Source: Agrostemma githago (lineage: Eukaryota; Streptophyta; Magnoliopsida; Caryophyllales; Caryophyllaceae). Taken from it: a stretch of 64,000 nucleotides of DNA. The translations under genes and the position numbers were made by a program. The notes beneath the pieces were generated by a model that ran no database searches, was not told the DNA's origin, and saw nothing but the letters and a program-made list of their open reading frames with translations. The DNA is taken from positions 17,888,557 to 17,952,556 of the forward strand of contig OY288256.1 of assembly GCA_958450325.1 (NCBI GenBank), given 5' to 3'. Of the stretch, positions 60,550-64,000 are shown one piece after another; position 1 is the first letter of the stretch, and the number at the start of each line of letters is the position of its first letter.

Positions 60550-63367
60550 TGTGGACATGACATAGGTCCACCCCGACGCGGCCACGCGCGGGTTTGGGGA
60601 GGCGAATGAATCTCCATATGAGAATGGATCAAATTGAAATTTAAATCGAAGTGGAGTCGCCACCGAACTTTGTGGGAGTTCGGGCCCGTTCGAACCCACT
60701 CTATGTCATAGTGGGCCGTATACAAAATACGGCCCATTTCCGATGTCAGAGTTTATTGGGCTCGTCCCTTTGCATTGCGATACCGATACCGTCACTACCG
60801 GTTATCGTGTATTGAATGACTCTCGTGCGCCAACGGTTTCGAGCATATGGAAACCGAGGTTCTGAGTAAGGGGTGAGGGTACGTGTTGGGAAGCCCACAA
60901 AGGACACCCAACCCTGCCCGCACATTAGCGGCCTCTACTAATATATCGAATTATTTTTGAATACACGCATTAGTTGAACGGTGAAAATGCTTATGCAAAC
61001 ATTATTTTCCCTAAGCATGTGAGAAAGTGAAAGGGTTTCTATGTCGATTTAATGCAACTAAAATTAACGTCAAAGTTGTATTTTAGCATGCGGGTTTATT
61101 TTAGTACATTAAAACAAACGATGAATCAACAAGAAAAGTAACAAACGGTTAGTAACGGTATAACGGTAATGACGGTTCGCGCAAATATAGAACGATGTAA
61201 ATGAGATGATACATAGTTTTTGAAAAGTGGAGTTTTCACGTGATTGATTAGACACGTGTCGACTTAAGTCATGAAAAGATATTAACGAGACTTGAATGGA
61301 TTGTAGGACTCACAGTTTGACGTGATAAAGGGGCCACTCGACCGAGTCATCAAGGGACTCGACCGAGTGGACCTATGAAGAGGCTTCTGTCCGGATTCCG
61401 AGGCGTCACTCGACCGAGTTATAAAGGAACTCGACCGAGTGCATGGCCACTCGACCGAGTCATTGCGAGACTCGACCGAGTGGTCGTTACGGTATCATTC
61501 TGTCTCGTTTTCGGGGTGCCACTCGACTGAGTGGGCTATGCACTCGGTCGAGTGCCCCCTGTACGAACTAGTGTTCGTTTTGCAACTCGTTATTGATTTC
61601 GAAATTGCTTTTTCGGAAAGTTTGTAGCTTTGTTAAGTCATGTAAAAATATGACATAATCTATACTTGACCTAAAAAGCGATATTCATTATATTTGATTA
61701 TGGAATCGAAATCAAATACTCGGAATAAGAAAAGGGATTTTGAAGAATTATTGCTAAATGAGTTAGGGCAAAATAACCGATTTTATGTCACGAATTTCAA
61801 GGATCCGCGCGAGAAGGGCGCGACTCGTGCCACAACGCAACTCGCACAAGGCTCGTGCGACTCGCGTGGCGGACTGTTTTTGGTCCCGATTTCGTGCCAC
61901 TCATTGTATCCGGTGTTTGATTATAAGACCAATACCGAATATTTAGAGTGATTTTTGAGAATATAATTTTATAAGTCGAAGTAAATCGTACTAGCACGAT
62001 ACGAACGTTCTCCGCGTTTTATAGCGTCGTATTAACTCGATTGAGCTAGATGACTACTACGTTAGCATCAATGAACATCGTGTTAATGGGATTTTTTGAC
62101 TAGATCGTTAGATTCGACATCCAATTATGAAATTGGTATCGAATCTGAAAGATCGACACTTTGCCTGAGTTGAAAGACTTGATTCCCTCGGCTTCTCCGA
62201 CATCGAAATAAATCCCTATGGATTGTGAGATGTCGGATCCACGTCAACGGGTTTCGACCCTTATTAAAAAAAGTATTTCTTTAGAGAAAGGTTTTGGGAA
62301 ATCGATGAAGTATGCGATTAATGATAATAATGCGAATAAAAAAATTATTGTTTAAGTTGACTTGTTTCAATAATCAAGTGATCGAGGTGTTGGGATAAGC
62401 GACCGGCAACGCTGTGTGCAGTACACTTGTATATCCGGGTTTTCTTATTCCGACATCCCTCACACTCGACACAAATCCACAAGTATTTTAGTGTCTTGAT
62501 ACTAGTGATATTAACGATATCATAACGCGACAAAGACGATACAAAAAGCGACACTACGATGATGAATGACGCGAGAAAGAAGGAGGAGAGAAAAGATGGG
62601 GTTTTGGCACCCTCAACCTACATGTTTCTTATGCTCGGACGGGACTCGTAGTTGTGGCTTGCGGAAGTATCGAGTATGTAAGTTAAGTTGTGGTGGTTAG
62701 GGTTTTGTCTCCTAAAGCTAGGTTTAGGGTTTGCTAGTGTAGTATTAGGGTTTGATTAGGGTAGAATTAGGGCTTGAAGGATGATCCAAGTTGTATTCGG
62801 GGTCGAAAAAGTTGTGTGAAAGGTTGTGCATGGGGGTGTATATATAGGCTTTGCTATGGACCCCCGGCTAGGGTTACTCGAACCGAGTAACTGGCTAAAT
62901 CGGTCGAGTGGCCCATTCAAACGCAGTCGGGCCTTAATAAGGGCCCACTCGATCGAGTGGGTTGAGCACTCGATCGAGTGGCTCAGCTGGATCGCAAGGT
63001 CCGGGCTTTGGACCGTGGCTTTGGATATCTTTTGGGCTTTTGTGTTTGGGCTGGGTTTTTGATGCTTGAATGGCTGTTTTGTATGTCTTGGAAACGACTT
63101 TGACCGGGGTTGACCCAATCGCTAAAAGTCGGTTTTATTTCCGGTTTCGGTTTTGACCCAAATTAGTCTTGTTTGACTGGAAACGACCCACTGGGCCTGA
63201 ATTTGAGGTCAGTTTTGTGAGATTTGTACTCCGTAAATGCTTAAGCCAACAACTAATGATTTTGAGCCCACATCCGAGCGCGTAGAAACACGTTACCGTC
63301 CGATCATCATCGAGTGTTTTTTGGAAACTGTCATAGACACCTGGCAGTCAAAATGCGGGTGTCTACA
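60550..63367 (-). mobile_element. 2.8-kb solo LTR inserted in the RepHel gene
   Basis: Begins TGTGGACATG and ends GTGTCTACA, with inverted TGT(A/G)GACA ends and a 5-bp duplication. On the minus strand a TATA box (CTATATATACACC) lies at 62837-62848. A GTGGCGACTCCACTTCG stretch near 60648-60665, similar to tRNA-Arg-type primer sites of long-LTR Tat/Ogre elements, lies close to the left end. That leaves open that the unit is a truncated element with short leader sequence instead of a pure LTR. Palindromic CTCGACCGAG clusters lie at 61330-61560 and 62870-62985. No gene is present. Confidence 0.75.
61330..61560. promoter_or_regulatory. Cluster of ACTCGACCGAGT palindromes
   Basis: Eight copies of CACTCGACCGAGT or near variants in 230 bases, in four adjacent pairs. 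A second cluster of four, with CTCGATCGAG and CGGTCGAG variants, is at 62870-62985 beside the TATA box. Confidence 0.7.
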
Positions 63368-63372
63368 CCATC

Positions 63373-64000
63373 CAATCGACAAACTTGGTTCGAGCGTCAT
63401 TGGATCGAGCAGCTATCTCGTCCAACGGGTCGTCATCATTATATACGACGTTCTGCTCATTGGGGAGATGGTACTCCAAGCGAACAACGGGAGGAGTCCT
63501 GTAATGAATGTCGAATGAGAAAATACGCCACGTTGCTTCGGGAGGAGACACGTACCTGCAGTCTTAGTACTCTTGTATGTGATCAATTTCGTCCGGGTTC
63601 TTCCTAGTTTCCGCTCCGACAGTGACTCTGTCGTATCCCTTGTTCACATACTTGAATATGTATTTAATGGATCGTGCTTGACTGCATCACTCAACGTTTA
63701 TGTGGGCATGATATCTCGACAACAACTCTGCTTTGTATGGAACAACTTAGCCATTGTGGACACTAACGCCACCCTTCTCAACAGTTACACCATTGTCCCT
63801 CCTCTTGTACATGGGGTATCCATCACCGTCAACCGTTGTCCGTCCGCAAAAAGGTTTAGGGAACCTCTTTCTGCAAACATCGTCAACCATGCAAGGAGAA
63901 TTGGGATTGGCATGCCCGCACGGACCGTGGATCATCAAGTCCTTCACAGCTTCATAAAGTGATGGGTTTTCGAACCGGTCAGGAATCTCGGCGGAGATAA
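63373..64000 (-). pseudogene. Helitron RepHel protein, region upstream of the helicase
   Basis: The same gene as 58117-60544, continuing to the window edge (reading EIPDRFENPSLYEAVKDLM from about 63995). It shows the conserved Helitron block MIHGPCGHANPNSPCM...CRKRFPKPF...DGDGYPMYKRRD, then VVPY...LLSRYHAHINVE, IKYIFKYVNKG, DCRYVSPPEATWRIFSFDIH. Stops lie in frame at 63747-63749, 63687-63689 (TGA, expected Trp) and 63564-63566. It continues into 60544 once the solo LTR is removed. The Rep nuclease domain, with its HUH motif and Tyr residues, must lie beyond 64000. Confidence 0.85.

Larger units (their letters stand above)
52665..64000 (-). mobile_element. Helitron with RepHel pseudogene and XS-like genes (5' end outside window)
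   Basis: Read on the minus strand the element ends in a GC-rich hairpin followed 11 bases later by CTAG, then host T. The RepHel helicase gene runs toward this end. Comparison with the other LARD LTR (38178/38179) shows insertion precisely between A and T with no duplication, as Helitrons do. Inside are a decayed RepHel gene, two plus-strand XS-like genes, a three-copy 330-bp repeat and a nested solo LTR. The Rep domain and the 5' TC end are not in the window. Confidence 0.88.

Noticed and set aside
61439..61627. Small protein with Ser-Thr-Glu repeats in the solo LTR
   Set aside because: It is a reading of the ACTCGACCGAGT palindrome cluster.

Overview
The window reads as plant nuclear heterochromatin, almost certainly from a eudicot. 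It holds a nested stack of transposable elements, a small plastid DNA insertion, and no host gene I can support. The plant assignment rests on CACTA, Helitron, Athila-like and Copia elements with plant-type domains, GT-AG introns inside TNP2-type transposases, tRNA-Asp and tRNA-iMet primer binding sites, and a petG-trnW plastid fragment. I cannot name the species.

Layout, left half. Bases 1-2070 are AT-rich and non-coding, with a tRNA-derived SINE-like head at 559-630. From about 2075 a CACTA element (CACTA-1) begins with subterminal repeats. Its TNP2 transposase starts at 2787 and is cut at 3020/19533 by a 16.5-kb Athila-like insertion (3021-19527, minus strand, TSD ATAAC). That insertion is a tandem LTR-internal-LTR-internal-LTR complex. 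Each internal unit carries gag and a retropepsin-like segment, split by the same 568-bp long-TIR MITE, with no reverse transcriptase or integrase. CACTA-1 resumes at 19533 and breaks off at about 22466. It is followed by AT-rich repeats, a nuclear copy of plastid petG/trnW (22632-22824), a 1085-bp Mutator-like element with a perfect 9-bp TSD (22881-23965), and 22-bp minisatellites.

Middle. CACTA-2 (26219-33404) is the best preserved element: TIRs, dense GGCGTCC subterminal repeats, a TNP2 gene with one frameshift and one nonsense codon, and a six-exon Transposase_24/TNPA-like gene with one nonsense codon. It lies next to a decayed Ulp1/C48-protease-like pseudogene (33.4-34.4 kb, minus) bounded by another array of the 22-bp minisatellite.

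Right half. A Ty3/gypsy LTR with a tRNA-Asp primer site (about 34856-36400) is interrupted at 36571 by a large coding-free gypsy derivative (LARD, minus strand). The LARD's left LTR contains a non-autonomous CACTA-3 (39040-41769, TSD GTG). Its internal region contains a decayed Copia element (43759-50922, TSD CTAAT). Its right LTR is entered by a Helitron at 52665. The Helitron runs past the window end on the minus strand, with a clear hairpin-CTAG 3' terminus, a decayed RepHel helicase gene (58.1-64 kb) split by a 2.8-kb solo LTR (60550-63367, TSD CCATC), a three-copy ~330-bp tandem repeat, and two plus-strand paralogous genes that look like XS-domain proteins of the SGS3/FDM/IDN2 type used in RNA silencing. 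A silencing-type domain carried by a Helitron is the most interesting lead here.

Sequence decay is consistent with methylation-driven C-to-T change: many in-frame stops are TAG where CAG is expected, or TGA where TGG is expected. Order of events inferred from nesting: LTR element at 34.9 kb, then LARD, then Copia, CACTA-3 and Helitron, then solo LTR; separately CACTA-1, then the Athila-like complex, whose MITE was already present before the internal unit was duplicated.
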